Made by a program: the position numbers and the translations under genes. Under the pieces are notes generated by a model that did no database searches, had not been told where the DNA came from, and was given only the letters and a program-made list of their open reading frames with translations. From Gryganskiella cystojenkinii (Eukaryota; Mortierellomycota; Mortierellomycetes; Mortierellales; Mortierellaceae), in contig JAAAIG010000725.1 of NCBI GenBank assembly GCA_015852425.1, positions 1-17,673 of the forward strand: a DNA stretch of 17,673 nt, written 5' to 3'. Shown piece after piece: positions 8,368 through 17,673 of the stretch (the first letter of the stretch is position 1; each line of letters opens with the position of its first letter).

Positions 8368-9976
8368 ATGATTCTCACCTCGACAATCAGATTTGCAACC
8401 AGAAACTCCGCCCTTGTGGCCAGGCAATACCTTGCGGTATGTTTTGTTTTCCCACGGTGATCGATGCGTTCCCCAGCCCGATGCTTTTGAACACAGCCTT
8501 ACTGGTATAACTCGTTCTCCCTCAAATAGCGTGCTTCGACCCCCGTTACTTTCTTAGCTCCGTTGCAGGCAACGGCCACTCGATTCATTCATGCTTCAGT
8601 TACGCCTCTATTCTCCATCCCGGCAGAGGAACAGGATCTCCAACGCCAATACCAACCTGATCTGCCTACCATCACTATCGCCAAAGATTCGGCCTCGGTC
8701 ATGGTCACACCTCCTCCATCCTCAAAGTACTACCGCCCTCATCAACCAAGCACGACCTTAAACCCCATCTGGCTCCGAGATAACTGCCCGTGTCCCAAGT
8801 GCATCCACCCCTCAACTCGTCAAAAACTTCATGCTTCTTCACAGGTCCCACTAGATATTACAGTCTCGTCTGTTCAAGTCTACCCAGAAGGATTAGAGTT
8901 GACTTGGTCCAAGGGTCTTGAGGATGTCGGTGACTGGGAGGAACCCGCCAAGGCTAAGCCCGGACACACAAGTCTGTACCCGTGGGAGATGATCCTTGGG
9001 TCCTATGGTGGTACACCCTCGGAGCATCGACAAGAAACAAGGATGAACAAGGACCCTGTCCTCTGGGACGAAAAGAACATGAAAGATAATGTTCTCTGGT
9101 TGAGCTATGAGGAGTACATGAACACACCTGAGGGTCTCTTGAAGGGACTGCAGCATCTGCAGGATTACGGACTTTTTTTCCTCAAGGGTGTACCAACCAA
9201 TGACCAACAAGTCGCCACGGTTGCAGAGAGGATTGGACACCTGAGACATACATTCTACGGCCGGACCTGGGATGTGAAGAGTGTCCCCGAGGCAAAGAAT
9301 ATTGCCTATACGAACCTGAACCTCGGACTCCACATGGATCTCTTGTAAGTGATACACGTGGACGACTGTTCACTAATTTTTTGGAAGATAATTGACCCCT
9401 GCTTTCTCTGACTTTGCATGCTCAATCCTTGGCAACCTTAGGTATATGGAAGCACCCCCGGGATTGCAACTCCTTCACAGCTTGGAGAACAGTGTCCCTG
9501 GAGGGACCTCTATTTTCATGGACTCGTTCAAGGCCGTCGAGCTGTTGAGGAAGGACCACCCCGAGGACTATGAGATCTTGACCAAGACACCGACAACATT
9601 TCATTACAGGAATGCAGATCATCACTTGCATTACAACCGACCTACAATCGCACTAGATCCCATGAACGATACCCTCACTGTCAACTATGCACCACCGTTC
9701 CAAGGACCCGTCGAGTTGCCCGCGGATCAGATTCGTCCTTTTTATAAGGCGTTGAAACGGTTTGCTGGCTACATTGAGAGATCCGATCTTCAATTCCGAC
9801 ACACGATGCGACCGGGCGAGTGCATGGTCTTTGCGAACCGAAGAGTCTTGCATGCTCGCACTGCATTTGATCCGACCAAGGGGAAGAGACATCTCAAAGG
9901 ATGTTATGTGGATCTGGATATGTTCAAGGACAAACTGAGGACAACAACCCAGGCCAAGGCAGATGAGCAACTCTAG
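8368..9976 (+). CDS. BBOX1: Gamma-butyrobetaine dioxygenase-type 2-oxoglutarate oxygenase
   Basis: Proposed CDS is join(8368..8436,8569..9344,9442..9976), 459 residues. Introns are GTATGT..TTGCAG (132 bp, phase 0) and GTAAGT..CTTAG (97 bp, phase 2). This Fe(II)/2-oxoglutarate enzyme family makes the last step (gamma-butyrobetaine to L-carnitine) or the first (trimethyllysine hydroxylation). The N-terminal zinc-binding domain shows WLRDNCPCPKC (Cys96, 98, 101) with His156 in GHTSLYPWE as the likely fourth ligand. The catalytic domain has His278-x-Asp280 (HMD), the family stretch YMEAPPGLQLLHSLENSVPG, distal His419 (LHARTAF) and Arg431 (RHLKGCYVDLD) for 2-oxoglutarate. The Cys-x-Cys-x-x-Cys pattern favours BBOX over trimethyllysine dioxygenase. 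Residues 1-31 are Arg-rich and free of acidic residues, like a mitochondrial presequence, which is more usual for the trimethyllysine enzyme. The family is certain; the exact substrate is less so. Confidence 0.9.
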
Positions 9977-10000
9977 AGGATACCTAGGTCGTCTGTCTGA

Positions 10001-10006
10001 AATAAA
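10001..10006 (+). terminator. AATAAA polyadenylation signal of dioxygenase gene
   Basis: A canonical AATAAA lies 24 bases after the stop codon of the dioxygenase gene, on the coding strand. Cleavage would be expected a few tens of bases downstream. Confidence 0.55.
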
Positions 10007-10230
10007 AGCGATTGGACAATACGAACTGTTTGTCCAGGGCTTGCCATACGACTGTTTGTGTGGAGAATGAGCTCATGCTCGTATTTTGAACACAGTGACT
10101 GCATGCGTGAGATCACTCTCACGGATAAAAAAAAGCTTTGGCATTGTTCTTCTCACCATCATCAAAAGATGTCATTTCGTCTGACTCTTTCCACTTCTTT
10201 CTTTGTCTTCTCTCTCATTTTTTTACCCAC

Positions 10231-10249
10231 CGCAGTTGTTCGAACTGCG
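10231..10249. promoter_or_regulatory. Perfect 7-bp inverted repeat upstream of Elf1 gene
   Basis: CGCAGTT, five bases GTTCG, then AACTGCG: a perfect dyad centred about 145 bp before the Elf1 start codon, inside an otherwise C/T-rich promoter or leader. It could be a dimeric transcription-factor site, or a small hairpin if transcribed. No known factor is assigned. The region 10007-10384 otherwise shows only the pyrimidine-rich leader. Confidence 0.35.
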
Positions 10250-10384
10250 TTGTCTCCCCATTTCTCCACTCTCACAGCTATTTTCACACTCCTTTGTCCC
10301 CCCTTCCACCTTTTCCCCATCAATAGGAACAGACAAAGAAACTGACCAGCGCAACTGCAGCAAGTGAGAAGCACAGTCGTTACT

Positions 10385-11770
10385 ATGACCAAATCGGAGT
10401 CCAAACGCCGAGCTCTCAATCAACGGATCCAAAGACTGAGGGTCACCAGGAAACTTGACACTGTGTTTGACTGCCTCAGCTGTGCCCATGAAAAGACTGT
10501 CCGATGCAGCCTGTAAGATTTTTTGTGATCCTCGTACCATCCTATTATCTGCGATTCGTACCCATATTTTTCACACCTCTGTCAATCCTTCACTTCCCTA
10601 TGTGAATCCCACAACGAAAATCAAAAAGGCTTTAAATACAAGTCTTTAACACGGTTTCCATGGGAGACGGCGGATGAAATTCTCCAAAGGAATGCCGTGG
10701 TGAACAACGTTACAAGAGACCTGGCCTTGTGCCAACTCACATCTCGAGCTGCGGGGTACGATCATAGCAAAGAAAAGAAACGCAAATGGCAACTGTAATC
10801 TAACATGCGTTCAACATACACATCTCTTCTTTTCAACAATTACCAAACTTAACAAACACACACTTTGGATGTGATGCGATCTCAGTGACCATGACAAGGA
10901 TATCGGCACTCTGTCTTGCGCATCATGTGGGGTCTTCTTTACGTCCCTAATCAACCGTAAGTCCAACACACAATATACACAGGATTTGGGCATTACACTC
11001 AAAAGAAATGTAAAAAAAAAGGGTTTGATGTGCTGTCTAACATAGTGGACATGAAACAAAAATCTCACACCTCGATAGATTTGAGCCACGATGTCGACGT
11101 ATATCATGACTGGGCAGATGCGTGTCAAGAACTCAGCGACAGAGTGACCACACAAGAGGAGCAAGCTCAGACATCAAATCAAACCACCCAGCACCAGGTT
11201 AAACAAAGAGGACGCTCGAATGGGGGCCGAGATCAAGAAGCGCAACAGTATTCTCGAAAGACCAGTAAGCTTCTGTTGTCGAGTACTTATTTGTCCCGTT
11301 TGCGTAATGTAAAGGACAAGGAACAATACTCCACAGAGCAGATATTGTCTGAACCCCGAGGACCAGTCGACGAGAAAGACGAAGATTATGACCGCTACGA
11401 AGATCACGACCTTCTGGACAACGCCGATGACCGTGAAAAGGGACAAAAGTTTGAACGCGACCGCGAACGCCACCATTACCTCCACTCGAAAGAAGCTTTC
11501 CTTGAGTATGACGACTGTGCTAGCGATGAGGATCTTCCTCAACACGACTATCGTAACGTTCAGCAGACCAGGAGTGGTGATGGTGGATCCAAGCGAATCC
11601 GAGCACCGCCGTCAGCTTTTTCGCTGGCAGCCTCAACAGCGTCCTCTTCTCAAGACCATTCCTTCCCGACCATGAGATTCCCCCCTCCCCCCTCAGGCAC
11701 GACCCCTTCTTCACCCAGCTCATCTTATCACTCCGGTTCAAGAGCCAGTCACTCGTATCAGGATTGTTAG
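10385..11770 (+). CDS. ELF1: Elf1/ELOF1 transcription elongation factor with long tail
   Basis: Proposed CDS is join(10385..10512,10886..10956,11079..11770), 296 residues. Intron 1 (GTAAGA..CTCAG, 373 bp) and intron 2 (GTAAGT..GATAG, 122 bp) were placed so that the protein aligns without gaps to yeast and human Elf1. The basic N-terminus (SKRRALNQRIQRLR) leads to the zinc-ribbon FDCLSCAHEK (Cys30, Cys33) and GTLSCASCG (Cys54, Cys57), then INHLSHDVDVYHDWADAC, the family hallmark (VDVYSDW in human). Elf1 binds RNA polymerase II near the DNA entry tunnel and helps elongation through nucleosomes and transcription-coupled repair. Animal ELOF1 has about 83 residues and yeast Elf1 about 145 with an acidic tail. 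Here residues 86-296 form a Gln-rich, then Asp/Glu/Arg-rich, then Ser/Pro-rich tail, predicted to be disordered. A weaker acceptor at 11041-11045 would insert 11 residues before the hallmark and is less likely. Confidence 0.88.
10529..10798 (+). other. Coding-like frame inside Elf1 intron 1
   Basis: One plus frame is open for 89 codons within intron 1 and ends at TAA 10796-10798. It has no ATG. The second half reads WETADEILQRNAVVNN and TRDLALCQLTSRAAGYDHSK, with a balanced, protein-like composition and a basic end (EKKRKWQL). I do not recognise it. It could be an alternative exon, a fragment of another gene, or chance. Confidence 0.25.
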
Positions 11771-11995
11771 AGATATTGAGAAAGTTCACCGCCCTTACCT
11801 TCTCGGGAGCGAAAGCGCCGTCGACGTTTCACTGAGTGAGCCAAAACGGCGTTGGGAACCAGGTTCTAATATTTCATTTTGGGTCAGAGTCCTACTTTTG
11901 TGAAAAATCTATTCCTTGTGGGTGTGCAAGATAGACTTCTCAACCACCTATTTGCGTTCATTGCTTCCGTATCTTGCTTTGTCCAATTCTTTCGC

Positions 11996-12001
11996 AATAA
12001 A
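11996..12001 (+). terminator. Likely polyadenylation signal of Elf1 gene
   Basis: AATAAA on the coding strand about 225 bases after the Elf1 stop codon, the first such hexamer downstream. Plausible but unproven. Confidence 0.4.
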
Positions 12002-12251
12002 AAAATATGGCGGGTGCCGAGCTCTGGAAAAGTCCTAAAGCAACCCTAAAAACGCAGATGTCCTCTCGCTCGAATGCGCATCATTTCGAGATTAAAGCCC
12101 AAAGAGTTGCGATGATGTGAAGCGCCATCGTTTTAAATGCCAACTAGGACTTCAAGACACGACACAAAAAATGCTGCCAGGGCGCAACACAACCTTTGCC
12201 TACAGATCAAATGTCAAAACTAACACGCTAGGACAACAAACAAGTGAGGAC

Positions 12252-12267
12252 TTTTTTTTTTTTTTTT
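12252..12267. repeat. T16 homopolymer run
   Basis: Sixteen consecutive T between the Elf1 and Cdc4 genes; a simple repeat, with no retroelement remnant seen beside it. Confidence 0.85.
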
Positions 12268-12334
12268 GTGGTTGTTTGATAAAAATAGAGAGGAGGCGTG
12301 CCATGGTAGACCGTTAATCTGCGCATTGAGTATA

Positions 12335-12355
12335 GGCGCCAGTTGGACTGGCACC
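12335..12355. repeat. Short inverted repeat, near-perfect hairpin
   Basis: GGCGCCAGT, spacer TGG, ACTGGCACC: two 9-base arms with one imperfect position and a three-base loop. Too isolated to call a terminator or an element end. Confidence 0.4.
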
Positions 12356-13194
12356 TGTGCACGTATTGTACTTACAGAAGCTGTGTGCTGGGAACCGATT
12401 TCAATCTCTATTCTTTCGAAAAGAGAGGATTTCTGGTAGTATCCCCGCCGGCACTCACCAGCGTCCTCACAAAGGAGAGATTGCACTATCGCGGACTTTA
12501 CCCGCTTGCAGAATGGTTCTAAACACCGGATCAGTTTCCCCCAGAGAGAAAAACTGTCCAGTCGCTAGTTTCCAAGCAAACGTCACTCAGCCCCCCATGG
12601 TAGCCTAAAGGAAAAAAAGAGAGGTGCCGAGGGACAGCAGCCTCTTTTGACAGCCGATCAGAAACGGGACTGCTTTTAGACTTTGTTGAAGGACCCTTTT
12701 GTAGCCGCTTGGTGAAGAAAAGAGTTGGCAGAAACGCAGTCTTTGGGTAACAATAGGGCAGGTCCATTCCAATTGAACAGAGTTGAAAGTCGGGCGGTGT
12801 GTGTGCTTTTTGGGGTTGCTTGGTGGCCCGTGTTGTCTCTCTTTTTTCTTTTTTCAGAGAGTGCTTGTGTATTGTCTTGTGTTAGCATGCTTCTTGTCTT
12901 TCCTTTGCTCCATCATCATCCCTGCTCCTCTCCCTTTTGAAAACACACATATTCCAATCTATCAGAATCACTACTCTTTTCTTTATATTTTCATCCCTTG
13001 AGCCCCATCCTTCTTCTCTTTGACTGTTTCCCTCGACTGTGCTTCTTGGTATCCTTGATACTGATCCATCTATCCTCCCCCATCACGAAGGTAATTGTCT
13101 TTAATGCAATCCATGCATCCAACAATCCTCCTCCATCTGTCTGTCTCCTTGAAATAAATAAAGGTCAATCCTTTGCTCCATCTCAGAAACGACA

Positions 13195-13573
13195 GCCACT
13201 CTTCATTGGCTTTTCTCTCCCCCCGCCCACAATCCACACCCTCCTCCTTCCCCCTCTCCTCCTCCATGGAGAGATTTCAATCATTCTCCTGGCTGCCTCC
13301 CTATTGTCGTCCCTTCCTTCCCTTTTCCTCTTTCACTTTTCCCTTTTCTTCTCTTTCCCCCCTCCCTTTGCCCTCCTCTCCTTCCCCAACCCCCCGTTCG
13401 TACATCCATCCGCCCGTCCTGCCACCCCCTTCCCCCTTCTCCCTCCCTCTCTTTCTTCTCCTCCTTGTGACCTTATTCTCATGGTTCTTTAATATTTTCT
13501 TTTTGCTTCATTCACTCTGTTTTTCCTTCATTTCTAATCAATCTCTTCTCTCTGCGTAATATTATTCCATCAG
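13195..13573 (+). promoter_or_regulatory. Pyrimidine-rich leader of Cdc4 gene, possible 5' intron
   Basis: The plus strand is overwhelmingly C/T here (blocks of TCC, CCCT, CTTTTCC). It ends at CCATCAG (13573), a good acceptor 16 bases before the Cdc4 ATG with a branch-like TTCTAATC upstream. A GTAATT donor at about 13091 would give a leader intron of roughly 480 bp. The tract may be promoter, leader or the long pyrimidine part of that intron. Confidence 0.4.
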
Positions 13574-13589
13574 CTCCTTTCGTGGTCCG

Positions 13590-16500
13590 ATGCATCCAAC
13601 TCGTGCGCAGCGAAATCTCGTCATTCAATCTCCTCCTACCCCACCAAGTCTGCCTCCTCCGGCAGCCCCTTCTGCTGCTTCCACTGCCGTCGATAGCTCT
13701 GGCAGCTCGTCATCATCATCATTGACAACAGCAAATCGTTCGACTCTTTACCGCCAGACTTCCGAAACAGATACTATTATGGTCCTGCGTTCTCACCACG
13801 TGGACCAACAAGGCCAACAAGCTTCCAGTGGCAGCAGCGCAAACGTCAGTAACATCAGTAGCAGTAACAATGGTAACACAGCTCGTCGACAAACCCCTGG
13901 GTCACGCAAGGCCTCCGTAACCGAATTGCCCTCCTCCTCGTCCTCGACTGGGCAACGAAAGCCCACCTCGACAACATTCTCGCTTGCTCCCATGACCACG
14001 ACTACTGTGGTGACAACTACAACAACAACATCTACAGAGTACCCCCCTCTTTTTTTCAATCCGCCACCGATACCCGCCCACCTTGATCCAAAGGTCTTCC
14101 CCCTCGCTGATACACCAACCCCGCCGGCTTTGAAAAAGTTTTGCTTTGATCTCAATGGTCAACCCACATTTTTCCGTGAGAACCAAGACAACGAGAAGAC
14201 GATGGACCAGGTAACATTTGCACGCAAAAACAAAAAAAAATGAGGTTGCCTGTTCGTTTTGTATCTGTTACTGCAGAAGGAGACATTACTGTGTTGCATG
14301 TACCGTTGTTACATGTACCTCTTATTAAGCCAAATCTTACTTTTCAATTTCCGTTTCATGAATCCTTTGAATAGCTTGAGGATGCGCTCTACAATCTCAG
14401 CGCCTCTCATCCAGGAGCACCCTTCAAAACAGGCTCAGACCAGACCGCCAAATTTCACCATACCAACAGCAAGATTCGGTCACATACGTCAGTCGCCAGG
14501 GACAGGCTCAAGAAGGAGACTTCTTTTGGAGACGCAGGAGAAGACCAACCCATGACGACGACCACCACCACTCGCCAATCTGTCGATCATGCTCAGCGCA
14601 ATACCCTCACACCCCATGTCGCTTGGCGCTCTCATGAGCGTTGTCGTGCCAAGAAGCGCCCAGCGTCGCCCATCACCCCTGTTGGTACCACAGATATTTC
14701 TCTTCCTCTAACTTCATCATCTTCATCATCCGCTTCTGCTGCCGCTGCTGGTTCACAAACAGCTTCAAGATCTACATCTCATTCACAACAATCTGTCTCC
14801 GGATCGGCCCAAGACGGATATTCGTCATTGGTGGCCCCACCTCACAAGAAATCGAAGCGCCCTTGGACGACCCCTATGCCACCATTAGAATCCTTACAAC
14901 ACGCCAGCAATCAAAGCTCTTCGTCGAGCAAAAAGTTGCCGTCATCCACCTCTGCTCCATCCCTTGCAGAGTTTGCGACGCCTGCTCCACCTACTAGATC
15001 CAGGACGATAGAGCGTGCTCGGGAACACCACGTTCCCATCTCTCGTCTTACGCCTCTCGTTGATCCGTCGAGTTTGCCTTCACCTTCTCTCTCACCAACT
15101 GCAGCTGCAGCTCAGAACTTGAATAACGCTGCAACTTCCCAACCTAGCGCCGAAGGCATGGTCACCCGCAGGCGATTCCGTACCGCGCCCATTTTCCATC
15201 ACGAAGAGACTGCCGATGGCGGACATAATGCCCCAGCTGACGACCATGATGGAGCCGAGGACGAAGGCGAAGATAACGCGAACTACATGAGCGAATACGA
15301 AGGAGAGGAAGAGCAAGAGTTTGAAGAGGCAGATGAAGAGATGGACGTGGAGAGCTCTCTTCAGCAAGCGGGTATCTCCCATGTGCCGACCCTACTCGAC
15401 CTACCCACGTTGATTGCAACTTTTGATGCGCTGCCTTCGAGTCTGCAATCATACATGCTCTTCCATCTCCTCCGCAGAAGCCCAGCCCCGACTTTGCAGT
15501 TTGTTAGCTCTGTTATCTTGGCGACTATGAAGCAAGACTTTTTAGCTCTGCTCCCGGTCGAACTCAGCAGAAACATTCTCCGGTTCCTGGACGGCAAGAG
15601 TCTATGTAAGGCAGCCCAGGTCAGCAAGCAGTGGCGAATTGTTGTCGACTCGGATGCTCACATTTGGATGCACCAATTCCAGCGGGAAGGCTTTGCTTTG
15701 GAAGAAAAAGAGGAGGAGGAGGCTTTTGCTCAGCGATTGGGTATCGACGGTCACTACGGCGTTCGTCCAAGTTACCAAGACCGCAAGATGTTGGCGAAAC
15801 GGAGATTGACCAAGGGCAAGGGTCGTCCAAGTCACACTGTCATTCGTCCTTCGGACTTGCCAGAGTCGCCTCTTTATCCGAACGACGTGACCATGTTGGG
15901 TGAGGATGAAGAGGCGCCACCGAGTCCTTTCCTTGTGCGCCGAGGTCGCGAATCCAAGGTTCATGAGTGGGACAGCGATACCGCCGAAGATGATGGTCAA
16001 GGCAAGGACGAGACCTTCATGACCCCCGATGCAGCACCGCCATCGCCTACTACAAGTCTTACTGGACGGTTCAACGATGCTGATTCCGAGGATGAGATCA
16101 TGGATCAGGACCTTGAGGATGAACCGTTTGGCCCAATGCCGCCATCGACCGCCCACCCATTCAAAGCTCTTTACCGCCGACATTGGATCATTCGCCAAAA
16201 TTGGAAAACGGGTAGAGCCAAGTATATCCAATTTAAGGGACACAGCGACAAAGTCGTCACCTGTCTTCAGTTTGATTCAGACAAGATCATTTCCGGATAT
16301 GAGGACCAGTCGATCCATGTCTACGATACATCGAATGGAAGTCGACTCAAGCAGCTGGATGGTCATGAAGGCGGTGTCTGGGCCCTTCAGTACCTCGGCA
16401 ACACTCTTGTTTCTGGGGCGACCGACCGCACGGTGCGAGTGTGGGATATCGAGAAGGGAATCTGCACACACATCTTTAGAGGTCACACGTCGACCGTTCG

Positions 16501-17616
16501 CTGTCTTCAGATTGTCATGCCTGTGAACGTCAACAAGGATCCCAATGGACCGCCCAAGTACGAACCCGAGTTTCCTGTAATTGTTACTGGCTCTAGAGAC
16601 TCTACACTCTTGGTCTGGCGTCTTCCAGATCCCGAGTTGAACGGTCATATCTCACCAACAGATGGTTCATGGCTGTTACATTCGTTGGTGGGCCATACAC
16701 AGTCTGTGCGCGCATTGGCTGCTGAAGGTAGTACCCTTGTCTCTGGATCGTACGACTGCACTGTGCGTGTTTGGAACATTTGCACAGGTGCGCTCGTGCA
16801 TCGTCTGACAGGTCATACTCAAAAAGTCTATTCCATCGTCCTGGACCGTGAACGGAACCAGTGTATGAGTGGAAGTATGGACGCCATGGTTCGCATCTGG
16901 TCATTGGAAGACGGTACCTGTCTTCATGTTTTGGAAGGTAGGCTATTCCCTGTCTAGTTTTTTTCCCTTGTGTGGAATGCGTTATAATTTGAGATATAAT
17001 TGTGCTAATGGTGATTCCTACCCTATTTCATGCTCGTAGGACATGCATCGCTTGTTGGATTGCTGGGATTGAGTGCCAACCACCTCGTCTCTGCCGCCGC
17101 TGACTGTACTGTCCGAGTCTGGGACCCAGCTCGCGGGGTCTGCTTGCGTATCTTGACCGGTCATGCTGCCGCGATCACTTGCTTCCAACACGATGGCAAC
17201 AAGGTCATCTCAGGTTCAGATGGTAATCTCAAGATGTGGGATTTCAAGACCGGTAAATTCATCCGCAACCTTTTGACTGGACTGGTGAGTGTATGGCAGG
17301 TCAAGTTTGACGAGCGTCGATGTGTTGCTGCTGTCAAGCGCACAGAGCCCAACGGTGGTGCCGAGGCGACCTACTTTGAGGTAAGAGCCCAGTTTCCATT
17401 GTTGTGTTGTTTACTCCTTGAGCCCTTTGGCGATTTTGATATTGACTTTTTTTTGTTGGTTGAAATTATGATTCTTTTCAGGTGATGGACTATGGTATCT
17501 ATGGAATTGTTGAGCCCAAGGAGAACGCACCGTTATTGCCGTTGGAGGATGGCGTCGATGGTCCAGTGATCCCGGTTGTTGCGCAAGCAAATGCTCAGGC
17601 CGACGCTGCTCCCTAA
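13590..17616 (+). CDS. cdc4: Cdc4/FBW7-type F-box WD40 SCF substrate receptor
   Basis: Proposed CDS is join(13590..14210,14375..16937,17040..17380,17482..17616), 1219 residues; all three introns have GTAA or GTAG donors and TAG or CAG acceptors, and the phases agree. The protein recruits phosphorylated substrates to the Skp1-cullin-F-box ubiquitin ligase in the nucleus. Residues 1-540 are Ser/Thr/Pro-rich and low in complexity, with an acidic patch near 497-535. A Cdc4-type dimerisation helix region (LIATFDALPSSLQSYMLFHL) begins at about 550, the F-box (LLPVELSRNILRFLDGKSL) at about 600, and eight WD40 repeats run from about 827 to 1175. Phosphodegron-binding arginines of FBW7 have counterparts in GATDRTVRVW, GHTSTVRCLQI and GSRDSTLLVW. 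Repeat 3 carries an insert, as in other fungal members. The tail after residue 1175 is short. Known substrates in yeast include Sic1, Far1 and Gcn4; those here are unknown. Confidence 0.93.
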
Positions 17617-17673
17617 AAGCAAAAAGCAAGAACAAATGCACTAGTCGAAAAATAGTGCCTTGCCCCTCAGTTT

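Larger units (their letters stand above)
11771..13589. other. Long gene-poor region before Cdc4 gene
   Basis: About 1.8 kb without a supportable gene. It holds the Elf1 3' region, a T16 run (12252-12267), a short inverted repeat (12335-12355) and, from about 12990, increasingly C/T-rich sequence that is probably the Cdc4 promoter and leader. Open frames here are short or low in complexity. Confidence 0.55.

Noticed and set aside
8059..8510. Three overlapping open frames before the dioxygenase gene
   Set aside because: They arise from the pyrimidine-rich leader; only the short segment 8368-8436 is real coding sequence, shown by its splice donor and phase match.
11030..11078. Earlier start of Elf1 exon 3 (acceptor at 11045) or a separate gene starting at 11030
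   Set aside because: The acceptor at 11078 gives INHLSHDVDVYHDW, aligning with yeast and human Elf1 without a gap; the earlier one inserts 11 residues.
12998..13559. Overlapping plus-strand open frames of 128 to 164 codons rich in Leu, Ser, Pro and Phe
   Set aside because: They are translations of a C/T-rich tract, which has few stop codons in any frame; composition is not protein-like.
1..17673. tRNA or rRNA genes, CRISPR arrays, transposase or reverse-transcriptase genes
   Set aside because: None was seen by eye on either strand; no cloverleaf, repeat-spacer pattern, terminal repeats or polymerase motifs stood out.

Overview
The window is nuclear DNA of a filamentous fungus, most likely an early-diverging lineage of the Mucoromycota such as the Mortierellaceae. 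Genes are interrupted by short GT..AG introns (about 85 to 370 bp). Promoters and leaders are pyrimidine-rich. A gamma-secretase Pen-2 subunit, absent from ascomycete and basidiomycete models, sits beside core fungal genes. The lineage call is inference from gene content, not from a marker gene.

Layout. 1-238: no gene seen, with an A24 run. 239-1160 (-): decayed gene of unknown family. 1315-1870 (+): small two-exon gene with a possible Sen54-like N-terminal domain. About 2300-6890 (-): four tandem, related F-box/LRR-like copies, all damaged (nonsense codons, a large internal deletion, truncations, frameshifts), called FBX-A to FBX-D here in order of transcription. 7282-7764 (-): intact two-exon Pen-2 (PSENEN). 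8368-9976 (+): three-exon gamma-butyrobetaine dioxygenase-type carnitine-biosynthesis enzyme. 10385-11770 (+): three-exon Elf1/ELOF1 transcription elongation factor with a tail of about 210 residues. 11771-13589: long gene-poor stretch ending in a pyrimidine-rich leader. 13590-17616 (+): four-exon Cdc4/FBW7-type F-box/WD40 substrate receptor of SCF ubiquitin ligases.

The four confidently named genes belong to unrelated processes: membrane proteolysis, carnitine synthesis, transcription elongation and cell-cycle ubiquitination. They do not form a cluster, and I see no new multi-gene system. The most interesting items are the fungal Pen-2, the long-tailed Elf1 with a coding-like frame in its first intron, and the F-box pseudogene array, where one copy keeps sense codons at the two sites where its longest sibling has stops. 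Exon joins were built by eye from splice signals and protein similarity, so they need transcript support.
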